Positions 7,490 to 16,529 are shown, counted from the first letter of the stretch. The stretch is 56,705 nucleotides of DNA from RGDT01 sp964630925 (GCA_964630925.1 CAZVZK010000065.1:1-56705), one strand, 5' to 3'. Numbers and translations: made by a program. Notes: a model not told the origin generated them from the sequence alone.

Positions 7490-9145
7490 TCAGGCACGTC
7501 CGTCGCCGGCGGGGCGCGGGAGGGCCGCCATGAGGATCAGGCAGCCCGCCGCCCCGCTGGCCGCCGAGCCGAGGAGGATGCCGATCTTCGCCTGGTCGTG
7601 CAGCGGCGGGCCGAACGACAGCCCGGCGATGAACAGCGACATGGTGAAGCCGATGCCGCCGAGGCACCCGGCCCCCAGGAGGGCCGGCCACGTCACCCCC
7701 GCGGGCAACCGGGCCAGCCCCATCCGGACCGCGACCCACGACGCCAGGAAGATGCCGAGCGGCTTGCCCAGCATGAGGGCAACGCCGGTCCCCACCGCGA
7801 CGGGCGCCATCAGGCCCGCCGCGTGGACCGTGACGCCGGCGTTGGCCAGGGCGAACAGCGGCATGATGACGAAGGCGACCCACGGGTGCAGGGCGTGTTC
7901 GAGGCGGTCCAGGGGCGAAATGGGGTCGGCCCGCCGTCCGGGCGCCCCCTCCAGCCCGATCAACCGGCCCGACAGGTCGCCGACGACGTCAATCGGCATG
8001 CGGCGGCGCAGGCCCCGCGCCGGCGTCAACAGGCCCAGCACCACGCCGGCCACCGTCGGGTGGATGCCCGACGTGACGAAGGCGAGCCACACGGCCGTCC
8101 CCGCCACCCAGTACCACAGCAGCCCGCGCACCCCGAGCTGGCGCATCAACACGACGAGGGCGAGGCCGACGGCGGCCAGGGCGAGGGCGGGGAAGGACAG
8201 GTCGCCCGTGTAGAAGACGGCGATGACCAGCACGGCGCCGATGTCGTCGGCGATGGCCAGCGTGAGGAGCAGCACCTTGAGGGCGTGCGGCACGCGCGGG
8301 CCCAGCACGGTGAGGATGCCCACGACGAAGGCGATGTCGGTGGCCGTCGGGATGGCCCAGCCCCGCGCCCCCGGCCTGCCCCAGAGCCACAGCGCGTACA
8401 GGGCCGCCGGGACGGCCATCCCGCCGAGGGCGGCCACGACCGGCAGGACCGCCTTGCGCGGGTCGCGCAGCTCGCCGGAGACCAGCTCGCGTTTGATCTC
8501 CAGCCCGACGACGAAGAAGAACAGCGTCATCAGCCCGTCGTTGATCCAGTGCAGGAGCGACTTCTCCAACGTGAAGCGTCCGAGCGTCAGCCCGGCGTGC
8601 TGCGCCCAGAACGCCTCCAGCGTGCCGGCCAGGGGCGAGTTCGCCAGGGTGAGGGCCGCGGCGGCGCAGGCGAGCAGCACCAGCCCGCCGGCGGCCTCGA
8701 TGCGGAAGAAGCGTGCGAGGGGGGCGACGAGGCGGCCGACGGGCGTGCCCTGCTCCATCTGGGCGAGGGCGTCGGTGTAAAGGTCCACATCCACCACGCC
8801 GAGGATGCGCCGCTCCTCATCGACCACGGGCAGCGCGAGCAGGCGGTGCTGGATGAAGAACTCGCAGGCGTCCAGCACCGTGGCCGACGACGGCACGACG
8901 ATCATGTTGGCGACCATGATGTCGTCGAGCGGCGTGGACGGGTCGCTCAGGAGCAGGCGTCGGGTGGGCACGACGCCGCGGAGGCGGCCCCCGGCGTCCA
9001 CGACGTAGAAGTAGATGACCCGGCCCGGCGGCGGGTGCCGGCGCAGCCAGTCGAGGGCCTGGCCGGCGGTCTGGCCGGAGAGGAGGCGCGTGAAGTCCTG
9101 GTGCATCCAGGAGGTGACGGGGTCGCCGAGGCGTGCGTCGGTCAC
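7490..9145 (-). CDS. nhaA: CBS-domain/NhaA fusion Na+/H+ antiporter
   Basis: Residues from about 10 to 125 form a CBS pair (RLRGVVPTRRLLLSD and RILGVVDVDLYTDAL are the two closing strands). The rest is a complete NhaA antiporter, which exchanges Na+ for protons across the inner membrane. NhaA hallmarks are GLEIKRELVSGELR, TATDIAFVVG and the ion-binding double aspartate in LAIADDIGAVL, followed by the usual terminal helices (GGIGFTMSLFIAGLSF). CBS pairs bind adenosine nucleotides, so the fusion suggests nucleotide-gated activity. The GTG at 9145 is preferred because an AAGGGGG ribosome-binding site lies at the right distance; an ATG at 9169 lies inside a heptamer repeat. Confidence 0.88.
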   Translation of the reverse strand: MTDARLGDPVTSWMHQDFTRLLSGQTAGQALDWLRRHPPPGRVIYFYVVDAGGRLRGVVPTRRLLLSDPSTPLDDIMVANMIVVPSSATVLDACEFFIQHRLLALPVVDEERRILGVVDVDLYTDALAQMEQGTPVGRLVAPLARFFRIEAAGGLVLLACAAAALTLANSPLAGTLEAFWAQHAGLTLGRFTLEKSLLHWINDGLMTLFFFVVGLEIKRELVSGELRDPRKAVLPVVAALGGMAVPAALYALWLWGRPGARGWAIPTATDIAFVVGILTVLGPRVPHALKVLLLTLAIADDIGAVLVIAVFYTGDLSFPALALAAVGLALVVLMRQLGVRGLLWYWVAGTAVWLAFVTSGIHPTVAGVVLGLLTPARGLRRRMPIDVVGDLSGRLIGLEGAPGRRADPISPLDRLEHALHPWVAFVIMPLFALANAGVTVHAAGLMAPVAVGTGVALMLGKPLGIFLASWVAVRMGLARLPAGVTWPALLGAGCLGGIGFTMSLFIAGLSFGPPLHDQAKIGILLGSAASGAAGCLILMAALPRPAGDGRA

Positions 9146-9157
9146 TAATCGGCCCCC

Positions 9158-9185
9158 TTCATCCTTCATCTTTCATCATTCATCC
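9158..9185. repeat. Four tandem TTCATC(N) heptamers
   Basis: Positions 9158-9164, 9165-9171, 9172-9178 and 9179-9185 are four consecutive copies of TTCATC plus one variable base. On the minus strand they read GATGAA and generate four ATG codons just upstream of the antiporter start, only one of which is in the long frame. The array directly precedes the AAGGGGG ribosome-binding site of the GTG start at 9145. Copy-number change could alter the distance between promoter and start. Confidence 0.7.
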
Positions 9186-9193
9186 TGTCTAAT

Positions 9194-10372
9194 CTAGCGA
9201 CGGCCCACCTTCCACAGGCGGAGGCACGCGGCGGCGTCGCACGACAGGAGGCGCGTGCCGTCCGGCGAGAAGGCGACGCCCAGGACGGGGCTCATGTGGC
9301 CCTCCAGGGTGTGCAGGAGCCGGCCGCCCTCCACGTCCCACACGCGGATGAGCCGCCCGTGGTGCCCGCAGGAGGCGACGCGCAGGCCGTCGGGCGACAG
9401 GGCGAGGTCGTTGACGGAGTCGCGGTGATCCATGCGCCGCAGCTCCTTGCCGTCCGACAGACGCAGCATCACGACGTGGCCCCGCCCGGTGCCGACCAGG
9501 GCCCGCTCTCCGTCCGGCAGGAAGAGCGGCCGCCCCGCGACGCCCTCCTTCTGGACGAGCGCGGCCAGGGGCTTGCCCGTGGCCGCTCCGAACGTCCAGA
9601 GGCGGCCCTGGGCGTCGGCGCCGGAGGATCGCCCGGCGACGAGGAGACGCCGCCCGTCCGGCGAGAAGGCCAGCTTGAGCGGGATGCCGCGGACGGCGAT
9701 GCGGGCCGTCTCCTCTCCTGTCTTCACGTCGTGCAGCAGGACGAGCCCGCCGAGGGCGCAGGTGGCGGCCAGCCTGCCGTCGGGCGAGAGGGCCACGTCA
9801 CGCATGCCCGCGCCGGAGCCGCCCTCGTGGCCAGCGAACTTGCGCACCGGCTTGAGGGACGGCAGCTCGACGAGGTCGGCGTGGAGCTGCGCCCCGTGCC
9901 CCGTGAGGGCGTGTTTGCCGTCGGGCGTGATTTCGAGGCCGAGGCGTGCGCCGCCGACCTCCATGACGCGGCGGACCTCCTTCCCGGTGGCGAGGTCGAA
10001 GAGCATGATCGCCCCGCCGGCGACGACGGCGTGCCTGCCGTCCGGCGTGAAGCGGACGCGGTTGAACCAGTACCCGTGGGTGACGTGGGTGAGGGCGGCG
10101 CCCGGCCCCATGGCACGGATCAGGCCCCAGTGGCGTTCGCGGATGGCGCCGGCGGCGGCGTAGAGGGCGAGGCGGGCGTCCACGTCCGTGCCGGGCCGGA
10201 TGCAGCGGTACAGGAAGGGGATGGCGTCCTCGTCGAGGCCCGAGAGCGCCTCGCGCGCCTTGCGGCGGGCCCCGGCGTCATCGTCCGCGAGGCGCTCAAC
10301 GAGGGCGAGCCATTCGGCGGGCGGTGCGGAGGGCGGCGCGGCGTGGAGGCAGGCGAGGAAGATGGCGAGCAT
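9194..10372 (-). CDS. Exported WD40-repeat beta-propeller protein
   Basis: A 392-aa protein with a short signal peptide (MLAIFLACLHAAPPSAPP), a roughly 70-residue helical segment typical of planctomycete WD40 proteins (AEWLALVERLADDDAGARRKAREAL), then a seven-blade-like WD40 propeller. Blade signatures include FTPDGRHAVV, ITPDGKHALT, LSPDGRLAAT, FSPDGRRLLV, LSPDGLRVAS and FSPDGTRLLS, each followed by an aliphatic-aromatic W/L-D strand. WD40 propellers are protein-binding platforms; no catalytic domain is fused here, unlike the kinase-WD40 proteins common in these bacteria. The start at 10372 is preferred because it exposes the signal peptide. Confidence 0.8.
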   Translation of the reverse strand: MLAIFLACLHAAPPSAPPAEWLALVERLADDDAGARRKAREALSGLDEDAIPFLYRCIRPGTDVDARLALYAAAGAIRERHWGLIRAMGPGAALTHVTHGYWFNRVRFTPDGRHAVVAGGAIMLFDLATGKEVRRVMEVGGARLGLEITPDGKHALTGHGAQLHADLVELPSLKPVRKFAGHEGGSGAGMRDVALSPDGRLAATCALGGLVLLHDVKTGEETARIAVRGIPLKLAFSPDGRRLLVAGRSSGADAQGRLWTFGAATGKPLAALVQKEGVAGRPLFLPDGERALVGTGRGHVVMLRLSDGKELRRMDHRDSVNDLALSPDGLRVASCGHHGRLIRVWDVEGGRLLHTLEGHMSPVLGVAFSPDGTRLLSCDAAACLRLWKVGRR

Positions 10373-10458
10373 GGGATTCACCCATCCTTCGGGCGGAGGG
10401 CGAGCCGTCACGTCTGGGCAGTCTATGCCCTTGTCCCGATGCAACAAGTCGGGATGCC

Positions 10459-10562
10459 GGGGCGAGCGGCACGGCGTGAGCGTGCCGTGTCTGCGCACGC
10501 GCCGGATCGTCACGTTCACATCGGGCGAAGGCACGGCACGCTTACGCCGTGCCGCTCGCCCC
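10459..10562. repeat. 104-bp element with 31-bp inverted arms (GGCGTGAGC family)
   Basis: Arms 10459-10489 and 10532-10562 are inverted copies with a single mismatch, separated by 42 bp. The arm begins GGGGCGAGCGGCACGGCG and continues TGAGCGTGCCGTG. It lies wholly between the enolase-family gene (ending 10565) and the WD40 gene (starting 10372). Related arms occur at 40387 and 44691. RNA from it would fold into a very stable long stem, so it may cap the 3' end of the permease operon; a small non-autonomous mobile element is the alternative. Confidence 0.75.
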
Positions 10563-10564
10563 GA

Positions 10565-11662
10565 TCACCCGCCGACACGCCACTTCGCCGCCGCCGCCTC
10601 ATCCAGCTCCAGCCCCAGCCCCGGCCCCGGCGGCGGCACCAACCGGCCACGCTCCAGCGCCGGCGGGTTGGCGAACAGCGGGTACAGCCACGGCATGTAC
10701 TCCACCGACGTGACCACCGGCAGCCCGCACCCCAGATGCACGCCGATCTCGGGCAGCAGGTGAGGCGACACCGGCAGGTGGTGCCGCTCCGCCAGCGCCG
10801 CCACCTGTAGCCAGGGGGTGATGCCGCCCAGTCGCGTCACGTCCGGCTGCAACACCGCCAGCGCCTTCTTCTCGACGTAGCGCTCGAACTCGTCCACGCC
10901 GAACAGCATCTCGCCGCCGGCGATGGGGATGTCCAGCCGGTCACTCAGGCGGGCGTGGCCCTCGATGTCCTCACAGGTGATCGGCTCCTCGTACCAGCCG
11001 ACGCCGACCTCCTCCTCGAAGAAGCGTCCCATCGTCAGCGCCGTCGCCGGGTCGTAGCGCTCGTTGGCGTCCACCGCCAGCCAGACGCCGTCGCCCAGCT
11101 CCTCGCGCAGCCGGGTCAGGCGGTCGAGGTCGGCGTCGGGGTCGCCGCCCACCTTCACCTTGATGCCCTTCATGCCGGCCTCGATGTAGGGCCGGCTGGA
11201 CTCGATGACCTGCTCCACGCTCATCCACAGCCAGGCGGTGTCCGACCCGTACGCCTCGCACGACGAGCGGGCGCCGCCCAGCAGCTTGTGCAGGGGCAGG
11301 CCTGCGGCCTTGCCCTTGAGGTCCCACAGGGCCACGTCGAACGCCGAATACGCCTGCTGCACCAGCCCGCGGCGCCCGACCGTCTGCAAACGCCAGTAGA
11401 CCTTGGAGGCGAGGCGGAGATGATCGCGGGCGTCCTCGCCGACGACGAGCGGGGCGAGGTCGTCCTCGGCGACGGCGAGCATGGCCCTGCCGGACGACTG
11501 CAGCGCGTAGGCGAAGCCCAACCCGACGAGGCCATCCACATGCAGGCGGACCACGAGGGCGACGACGTGGTTGAGCCGCCCGCCGGCGGCCTCCAGCGGC
11601 GAGGCACGCGGCCGCTCGAGGGGGACGTGCAGGAGCAGGGATTCGGCGCGGGTGATCTTCAT
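10565..11662 (-). CDS. Enolase-superfamily enzyme, mandelate racemase subgroup
   Basis: A 365-aa (beta/alpha)7-beta barrel enzyme. It has the complete set of enolase-superfamily residues: the KxK base motif at K168/K170 (GIKVKVGG), metal ligands D198 (AVDANE), E225 (WYEEP) and E251 (AGGEM), and the Asp-His pair D274 (LQPDVTRLGG) and H301 (SPHLLPE). KxK together with the His-Asp dyad places it in the mandelate racemase subgroup, whose members mostly dehydrate or epimerise sugar acids. The ATG overlaps the stop of the upstream amino-acid permease by 4 bp, so the two are translationally coupled. The substrate may therefore be an amino acid or hydroxy acid brought in by that permease. Confidence 0.85.
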   Translation of the reverse strand: MKITRAESLLLHVPLERPRASPLEAAGGRLNHVVALVVRLHVDGLVGLGFAYALQSSGRAMLAVAEDDLAPLVVGEDARDHLRLASKVYWRLQTVGRRGLVQQAYSAFDVALWDLKGKAAGLPLHKLLGGARSSCEAYGSDTAWLWMSVEQVIESSRPYIEAGMKGIKVKVGGDPDADLDRLTRLREELGDGVWLAVDANERYDPATALTMGRFFEEEVGVGWYEEPITCEDIEGHARLSDRLDIPIAGGEMLFGVDEFERYVEKKALAVLQPDVTRLGGITPWLQVAALAERHHLPVSPHLLPEIGVHLGCGLPVVTSVEYMPWLYPLFANPPALERGRLVPPPGPGLGLELDEAAAAKWRVGG

Positions 11663-13239
11663 GCGGCGGCCTTCGACGGCTTGGAGGTGAGACGCCACGC
11701 GAAGTACACCGGGATGCCCGCCAGCACGATGATCAGGCCGGGGAACGTGTTCTGCGGCTTCAGCACCAGCAGCACCATGCACAGGGCGACGCACAGGAGG
11801 ACGTAGAACGCCGGGATCACCGGGTAACCGAATGCCTTGTACGGCCGCTCAAGGTCCGGTTGACGGAAGCGGAGGACGAAGAGGCCGACCACCGTGAGGG
11901 CGTAGAAGAGCAGCACGGCGAACATCAGGAAGTCGAGGAGCTCGTCGTAGGAGCCGGAGAAGACCAGCACGATGGACCACAGCCCTTGCAGGATCAGCCC
12001 GGCCGCCGGCACGCCGTTGCTGTTCAGCCGGCCCACCGAGTGGAAGAACAGGTTGTCGGCGGCCATCGCGTAGTACAGCCGGGCGCCCATCAACACCATG
12101 CCGTTGACGCAGCCGAAGGTGCTGACCATGATCGCCCCGGCCATGAACCACACGCCCCACGTCGGCGACGCCACCTCGAAGACCGCGGTGCCCACACGCT
12201 CGTCCTTGGCGTGGGAGATGCCGCGGGCGAAGGCCGTCGCTCCGTTCGGGTCGCCCTGAACGGGCAACGCCGCCATGTAGGCGAGGTTGGCCAGCAAGTA
12301 GAGCACGATCACGAGGCCGGTGCCCAGCAGCAGGGCGCGGGGCAGATTGCGGTGCGGCTCCTTCATCTCGCCGGCGGTGAAGGTGATGTTGTTCCAGGCG
12401 TCGGCGGCGAACAGCGGGCCGGTCATCACCGCCCCGGCGACGAAGAGGGCGATCACCCCCACGGGGAGGCCGGCCAACACCTTCGATGCCTCCGTGAACG
12501 CCTTCGTCGTGGACATGCCGCCCCACGGGTCGGCGGTGTTGGCGGCGATGGCCTCCGGGGCGACGCACACCGTCAGGCCCAGGACGATGAGCAGAGCCAG
12601 GGCGCCGATCTTCGCCACGGTCAGGATGTTCTGGACGAGCTTGCCCTCCTGCACGCCGAGGCAGTTGAACAGGCTCAACAGCGCGATCACGCCGCAGGCC
12701 ACGAGCTGGCCCGTGTGGATCGTGAACTGCTCCTTCTTGAAGATCTCGACCGGCTCCTTGAGCCAGGGCAGCGGCATGTTCACGACAAGTGGGGTGGCCC
12801 ACTCCGTGGTGTAGATCAGCGCCGCCTTGTCGGTGCCCAGCCACGGGTAGAAGACGCCGAGGTACTTGGCGAACACGACGCCGACGGCGGCGATGCTGGC
12901 GGTCTGGATGATGAGGAAGCACGTCCAGCCGTACAGGAAGCCCCACATGGGGGAGTACGCCTCGCGGAGGAAGACGTACTGCCCGCCGGCCTTGGGCATC
13001 GCCGCGGCCAGCTCGGCGTAGCTGAGGGCGCCGAGGATGGTCATCACGCCGGTCATCACCCAGACGGCGAGGAGCCAGCCGGACGAGCCGACGTCCTTGG
13101 CCACCGCGGCGCTGACGACGAAGATGCCCGAGCCGATCATCGTGCCGGCCACGAGCATGGTGGCGTCGAACAGCCCGAGGCGCCTCTGAAAGCCGGCCTC
13201 TTTCTCGGCGGGAGGCGTCGTGCCTTCGGACATGGTCAC
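11659..13239 (-). CDS. APC-superfamily amino-acid permease
   Basis: A 526-aa inner-membrane protein with about 12 hydrophobic helices. It opens with the APC helix-1 signature (LGLFDATMLVAGTMIGSGIFV, whose G-T/S-M-I-G-S-G-I-F core binds the substrate amino group) and helix 3 has SYAELAAAMPKAGGQYVFLREAY, both typical of the LAT/APC branch. A long hydrophilic loop of about 40 residues follows helix 4 (FYPWLGTDKAALIYTTEW onward). It should import amino acids or related compounds by proton symport or exchange. It begins one base after the neighbouring permease ends and shares an ATGA overlap with the enolase-family gene downstream. Confidence 0.85.
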   Translation of the reverse strand: MTMSEGTTPPAEKEAGFQRRLGLFDATMLVAGTMIGSGIFVVSAAVAKDVGSSGWLLAVWVMTGVMTILGALSYAELAAAMPKAGGQYVFLREAYSPMWGFLYGWTCFLIIQTASIAAVGVVFAKYLGVFYPWLGTDKAALIYTTEWATPLVVNMPLPWLKEPVEIFKKEQFTIHTGQLVACGVIALLSLFNCLGVQEGKLVQNILTVAKIGALALLIVLGLTVCVAPEAIAANTADPWGGMSTTKAFTEASKVLAGLPVGVIALFVAGAVMTGPLFAADAWNNITFTAGEMKEPHRNLPRALLLGTGLVIVLYLLANLAYMAALPVQGDPNGATAFARGISHAKDERVGTAVFEVASPTWGVWFMAGAIMVSTFGCVNGMVLMGARLYYAMAADNLFFHSVGRLNSNGVPAAGLILQGLWSIVLVFSGSYDELLDFLMFAVLLFYALTVVGLFVLRFRQPDLERPYKAFGYPVIPAFYVLLCVALCMVLLVLKPQNTFPGLIIVLAGIPVYFAWRLTSKPSKAAA

Positions 13240-13240
13240 C

Positions 13241-15202
13241 TCAGCTCTTGATGCCGGTGGGGCCGGCGGGTTGGATGCCGTCGCCGCCGGGGCCCGCGGG
13301 CGGCCCGCCGTGCGAGCCGCCCCCGCCCCGCAGCTCCTTGCCCAGCGTGCTGTGGTGCATGCCGTAGGCGAAGTAGATCACCAGGCCCAGCACAAGCCAG
13401 CCGATCAGCCGCAGCCAGTTGCCCACCGGCAGCGACATCATCAGCATCAGGCACGACAGGATGCCCAGGATCGGCACCACGGGCACGAACGGGCAGCGGA
13501 ACGGCCGCTCGGCCAGCGGGTCCGTCCGCCGCATGATCAGCACCGCGGCGCACACCACCACGAACGCGAACAGGGTGCCGATGTTGGTCAGCTCCAGCAG
13601 CGCGTCGATCGGCAGCAGGCCGGCCATGATGCACACGAAGATGCCGATGCCGATGGTGGACTTCCAGGGCGTCTGGAAGGTCGGGTGGACGTCGGCGAAG
13701 AACGCCTTGGGCACCAGGCCGTCGCGGGCCATCGCCAGGAAGACACGCGGGCCGGACAGCATCATGACCAGCAGCACGGAGGTGATGCCTGCGACGCCGG
13801 CGATGGCGATGATCGCCTCGCTGCCGCTGAGCAGGGCGCGGGTGATCGAGCCCTCGGGCATGGTCTGGCTCAGGCTCTTGAAGGCGCTGGAGATGCCCGC
13901 GTCCTTCTCGATCTGCCAGAAGGGCACCATGCCGGTCAGGACGGCGACCACCGCGATGTACAGAACGGTGCAGATGACGAGGGAGGCGACGATGCCGATC
14001 GGCACGTCGCGGCTGGGGTTCTTGGCCTCCTCGGCGTGGGTGCTGACGGAGTCGAAGCCGATGTAGGCGAAGAAGATGATCGCCGCCCCGGCGAGCATGC
14101 CGAGCGGCTTGCCGCTCTCGCTCGTCTGCCCGAAGGTCAGCTCGGGGATGCCGAAGAAGCTGAACCCGCCGTAGCCGAAGGGGGCGAAGCCGGCCCGGCC
14201 GGGGTTGGCCGGGTCCACGCTCGACGTCCAGTTGGCGGAGCTGATGAAGAACGCCCCCGCGACGATGACGAAGATGACCACGCCGACCTTGACGAACACC
14301 ATGAAGGCGTTGAAGTTGGCCGACTCGCTGATGCCCTTGACGAGGACGGCCGTGACCAGCAGGACGACCAGCACCGCGGGCAGGTCGAAGAGCGCCGGCT
14401 GGATGGCGGTGAACCGCGACTCGGCCTTCTTGTCACCGACCTCGCCCATGATCTTCTTGTCGTGCCCCTGCCACATCACCTTGCTGACGGTCTTGATGCG
14501 TTTCTTCAGCTCGGCGTCGCTCACCAGGCCGATCACCTTCTTGTCCGAGGTCCGCACCCACTCGCGCACCCAGCCGGAGCCCTCCTTGCGGGCGACGCGC
14601 TCGACCTGCTCGTCGTCGAGGTAGTAGTGGTCAACGATCTTCTGCTTCGCCCGGACCGTCTGCCGCACCTCCTTGCCGTCCTTGTCCTTGGCCGTGACCG
14701 CGTACTCGGCGAAGACGTTGCGGTGGAAGTGCCCCTCGTCATACGCCACCGGCGCCGCGGTGAGCGCCATCGGCAGGATGATGCCCGTCTTGGCCAGCAC
14801 GCTCTGGAAGTACCCCGACCAGGCGTTCGCCACCGTGGCCGACCCGACCGCGTACTCCAGCACCAGGTCCCAGCCGATGATCCAGGCGAACAGCTCGCCC
14901 ATCGTGCAGTAGGCGTAGGTGTAGGCGCTGCCCGCCACCGGGGCCATCGACGCGAACTCGGCGTAGCACAGCGCCGCGAAGATGCACGTCAGCCCGGCGA
15001 TGACGTAACTGAGCATGAGCGCCGGCCCCGCCACGCTCTGGGCGGCCGAGCCGGTCGAGGCGAAGATGCCCGCCCCGATGATGGCCCCGACGCCCAGCGC
15101 CGTGAGGTTGATCGGCCCCAGCACCCGCTTCAGGCGATTATCGCCCTCCGCCTCGGCGAGGAGGCCCTTGAGGCTCTTGCGCGCGAACAGTTGATTCGCC
15201 AT
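13241..15202 (-). CDS. CAT-type APC amino-acid permease with a large soluble insertion
   Basis: A 653-aa inner-membrane permease of the cationic-amino-acid-transporter (YfnA/CAT) branch. Helix 1 has ALGVGAIIGAGIFASTG and the helix 2-3 region has CYAEFASMAPVAGSAYTYAY. Between about residues 150 and 270 it carries a charged hydrophilic stretch rich in Lys, Asp and Glu (for example VTAKDKDGKEVRQ, then YLDDEQVERVARK) that is not part of a normal APC permease. The start at 15202 (MANQLFARKS) matches the family start; an upstream in-frame extension to 15346 is not conserved-looking. The gene leads a cluster with a second permease and an enolase-family enzyme. Confidence 0.85.
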   Translation of the reverse strand: MANQLFARKSLKGLLAEAEGDNRLKRVLGPINLTALGVGAIIGAGIFASTGSAAQSVAGPALMLSYVIAGLTCIFAALCYAEFASMAPVAGSAYTYAYCTMGELFAWIIGWDLVLEYAVGSATVANAWSGYFQSVLAKTGIILPMALTAAPVAYDEGHFHRNVFAEYAVTAKDKDGKEVRQTVRAKQKIVDHYYLDDEQVERVARKEGSGWVREWVRTSDKKVIGLVSDAELKKRIKTVSKVMWQGHDKKIMGEVGDKKAESRFTAIQPALFDLPAVLVVLLVTAVLVKGISESANFNAFMVFVKVGVVIFVIVAGAFFISSANWTSSVDPANPGRAGFAPFGYGGFSFFGIPELTFGQTSESGKPLGMLAGAAIIFFAYIGFDSVSTHAEEAKNPSRDVPIGIVASLVICTVLYIAVVAVLTGMVPFWQIEKDAGISSAFKSLSQTMPEGSITRALLSGSEAIIAIAGVAGITSVLLVMMLSGPRVFLAMARDGLVPKAFFADVHPTFQTPWKSTIGIGIFVCIMAGLLPIDALLELTNIGTLFAFVVVCAAVLIMRRTDPLAERPFRCPFVPVVPILGILSCLMLMMSLPVGNWLRLIGWLVLGLVIYFAYGMHHSTLGKELRGGGGSHGGPPAGPGGDGIQPAGPTGIKS

Positions 15203-15329
15203 GAACGGCACGCTCCGGCCGGGTGCGGGTCTGCGGCTGGCGGAGAGGGCCAGCGTTCGGGGTGTGGGGAGATTATCGGGGCCGCCCCCCGGACGGCAAG
15301 AGGAGCTGTCGCCTATCGGCGGAAGCAAC

Positions 15330-15366
15330 GACAGCCGGCCGCCCATCGAGGGGGAGGCCGGCTGTC
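15330..15366 (-). terminator. Candidate terminator hairpin at the end of the MoxR/vWA/coiled-coil operon
   Basis: Positions 15330-15340 (GACAGCCGGCC) and 15356-15366 form a perfect 11-bp stem with a 15-nt loop. It starts 24 bases after the stop codon of the last gene of the minus-strand series (15390). There is no downstream U-tract, so termination would be factor-dependent or inefficient. Confidence 0.4.
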
Positions 15367-15389
15367 GGCTGTTGGCTGATGGCGCGCGG

Positions 15390-16526
15390 CTACTTCTGCA
15401 AGATCGGCAAGTAGTTGTTCGGCACCTGCAGGATGATGAGCGCCATCGCCGTCCCGTAGTGCGTGCAGATCAGGTCCGTCCACGACCCGTCGCCGTTCTG
15501 CCGGTCCAGCAGCTCGTCGCGGATCGCCGGGAACCACTCCTTCCAGTAGTCTCCGCCCGCCGTGTACATCGCCTGCACCGCGTAGTAGTGCCCGTAGAAG
15601 TAGTGCAGGTCCGGCCTCCCGAAACGCCCGCCGCCGCGGTTGTCCTTCAGGAACTTCAGCCCCGCCTCCACCTCGCGGCCCTTGTAGATGCCCGCCGAGT
15701 ACAGGGCGCACACGCCCGCCGCCGTCCGCGCGAAGCCCTGCGCCCCGCCGCCCCCGCCGCCCGTCTTCATGTACTTGAACCAGCCGCCGGGGAAGTCCTG
15801 GCACCCCTTCACGTACGTCGTGCAGTCGTCCACCGCCTTCTTGGGGATGAAGATGCCGGCGTTCCGCGCCGACCGCAGCGCCATGATCTGGCACACCGCC
15901 ACGGACAGGTCGGCGTCGGTGCTGTCCGGCATGTACCGCCACGCCTTCTCGCGGTTGATCCGCTGGGCGTCGAGGATGCACTTCACCGCCCGGTGCAGCT
16001 TGTCACGCACCTCGGCCCGCAGCGCCTTGTCGTGCGTCATGCCGTACACCTCGCTCAGGAAGAGCGTGGCGAAGCCGTGCCCGTACATCGGCCCGTGCGG
16101 GCTGGCCAGCGGGTTGTTCAGGAACCCCGGATGCTTCCCGCCGCGGTTCTCCTGCGCCAGGATGAAGCGCAGCGCGTCCTTGACCGCCTTGCCGTAGGTG
16201 CCCCGGCCCGGCTGGTGCCCGCCGCACATCCACGCCATGCCGCCCAGCGCCGTGACCGCCACGTTGCCCCGGTACCCGCCCGTCCCCAGCGACCCGTCGC
16301 GGTGCCGGCTCGTGTTCAGGTACGCCAGCCCCTTCTGGACCGCCGCGTCCGTCCGGGCGTTCATCATCCCCTTGGCCGCCGAGCCGTCGGGGATGCGCTC
16401 GTCCGGCGGGGCGTCCACGCCGGGGCCGTCGCCCCCCTGGAAGCCCCTCGACACGCCCACGCCCGCCCCGATGGCGGCGGCCAGGCCGATGCCCGTACCC
16501 CTGAGGAAGCCGCGCCGCGACAGCAT
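15390..16526 (-). CDS. Tat-exported prenyltransferase/squalene-cyclase-repeat protein
   Basis: A 378-aa protein. It begins MLSRRGFLRGTGIGLAAAIGA, a twin-arginine export signal, so it is probably exported folded. The mature part is an alpha/alpha barrel of terpene-cyclase/prenyltransferase repeats, with QKGLAYLNTSRHRDGSLGT, then VTALGGMAWMCGGHQ and a terminal LDRQNGDGSW repeat. Catalytic DxDD of squalene cyclases is not seen, so it probably binds rather than cyclises a ligand. A GGAGGAC ribosome-binding site overlaps the stop region of the preceding gene. Such repeat proteins regularly follow the BatA/coiled-coil genes in planctomycetes. Confidence 0.8.
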   Translation of the reverse strand: MLSRRGFLRGTGIGLAAAIGAGVGVSRGFQGGDGPGVDAPPDERIPDGSAAKGMMNARTDAAVQKGLAYLNTSRHRDGSLGTGGYRGNVAVTALGGMAWMCGGHQPGRGTYGKAVKDALRFILAQENRGGKHPGFLNNPLASPHGPMYGHGFATLFLSEVYGMTHDKALRAEVRDKLHRAVKCILDAQRINREKAWRYMPDSTDADLSVAVCQIMALRSARNAGIFIPKKAVDDCTTYVKGCQDFPGGWFKYMKTGGGGGGAQGFARTAAGVCALYSAGIYKGREVEAGLKFLKDNRGGGRFGRPDLHYFYGHYYAVQAMYTAGGDYWKEWFPAIRDELLDRQNGDGSWTDLICTHYGTAMALIILQVPNNYLPILQK

Positions 16527-16529
16527 GGT

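Noticed and set aside
13220..15379. 719-aa His/Asp-rich plus-strand frame opposite the permease
   Set aside because: Shadow of the CAT-type permease; lacks any ordered domain or ribosome-binding site.
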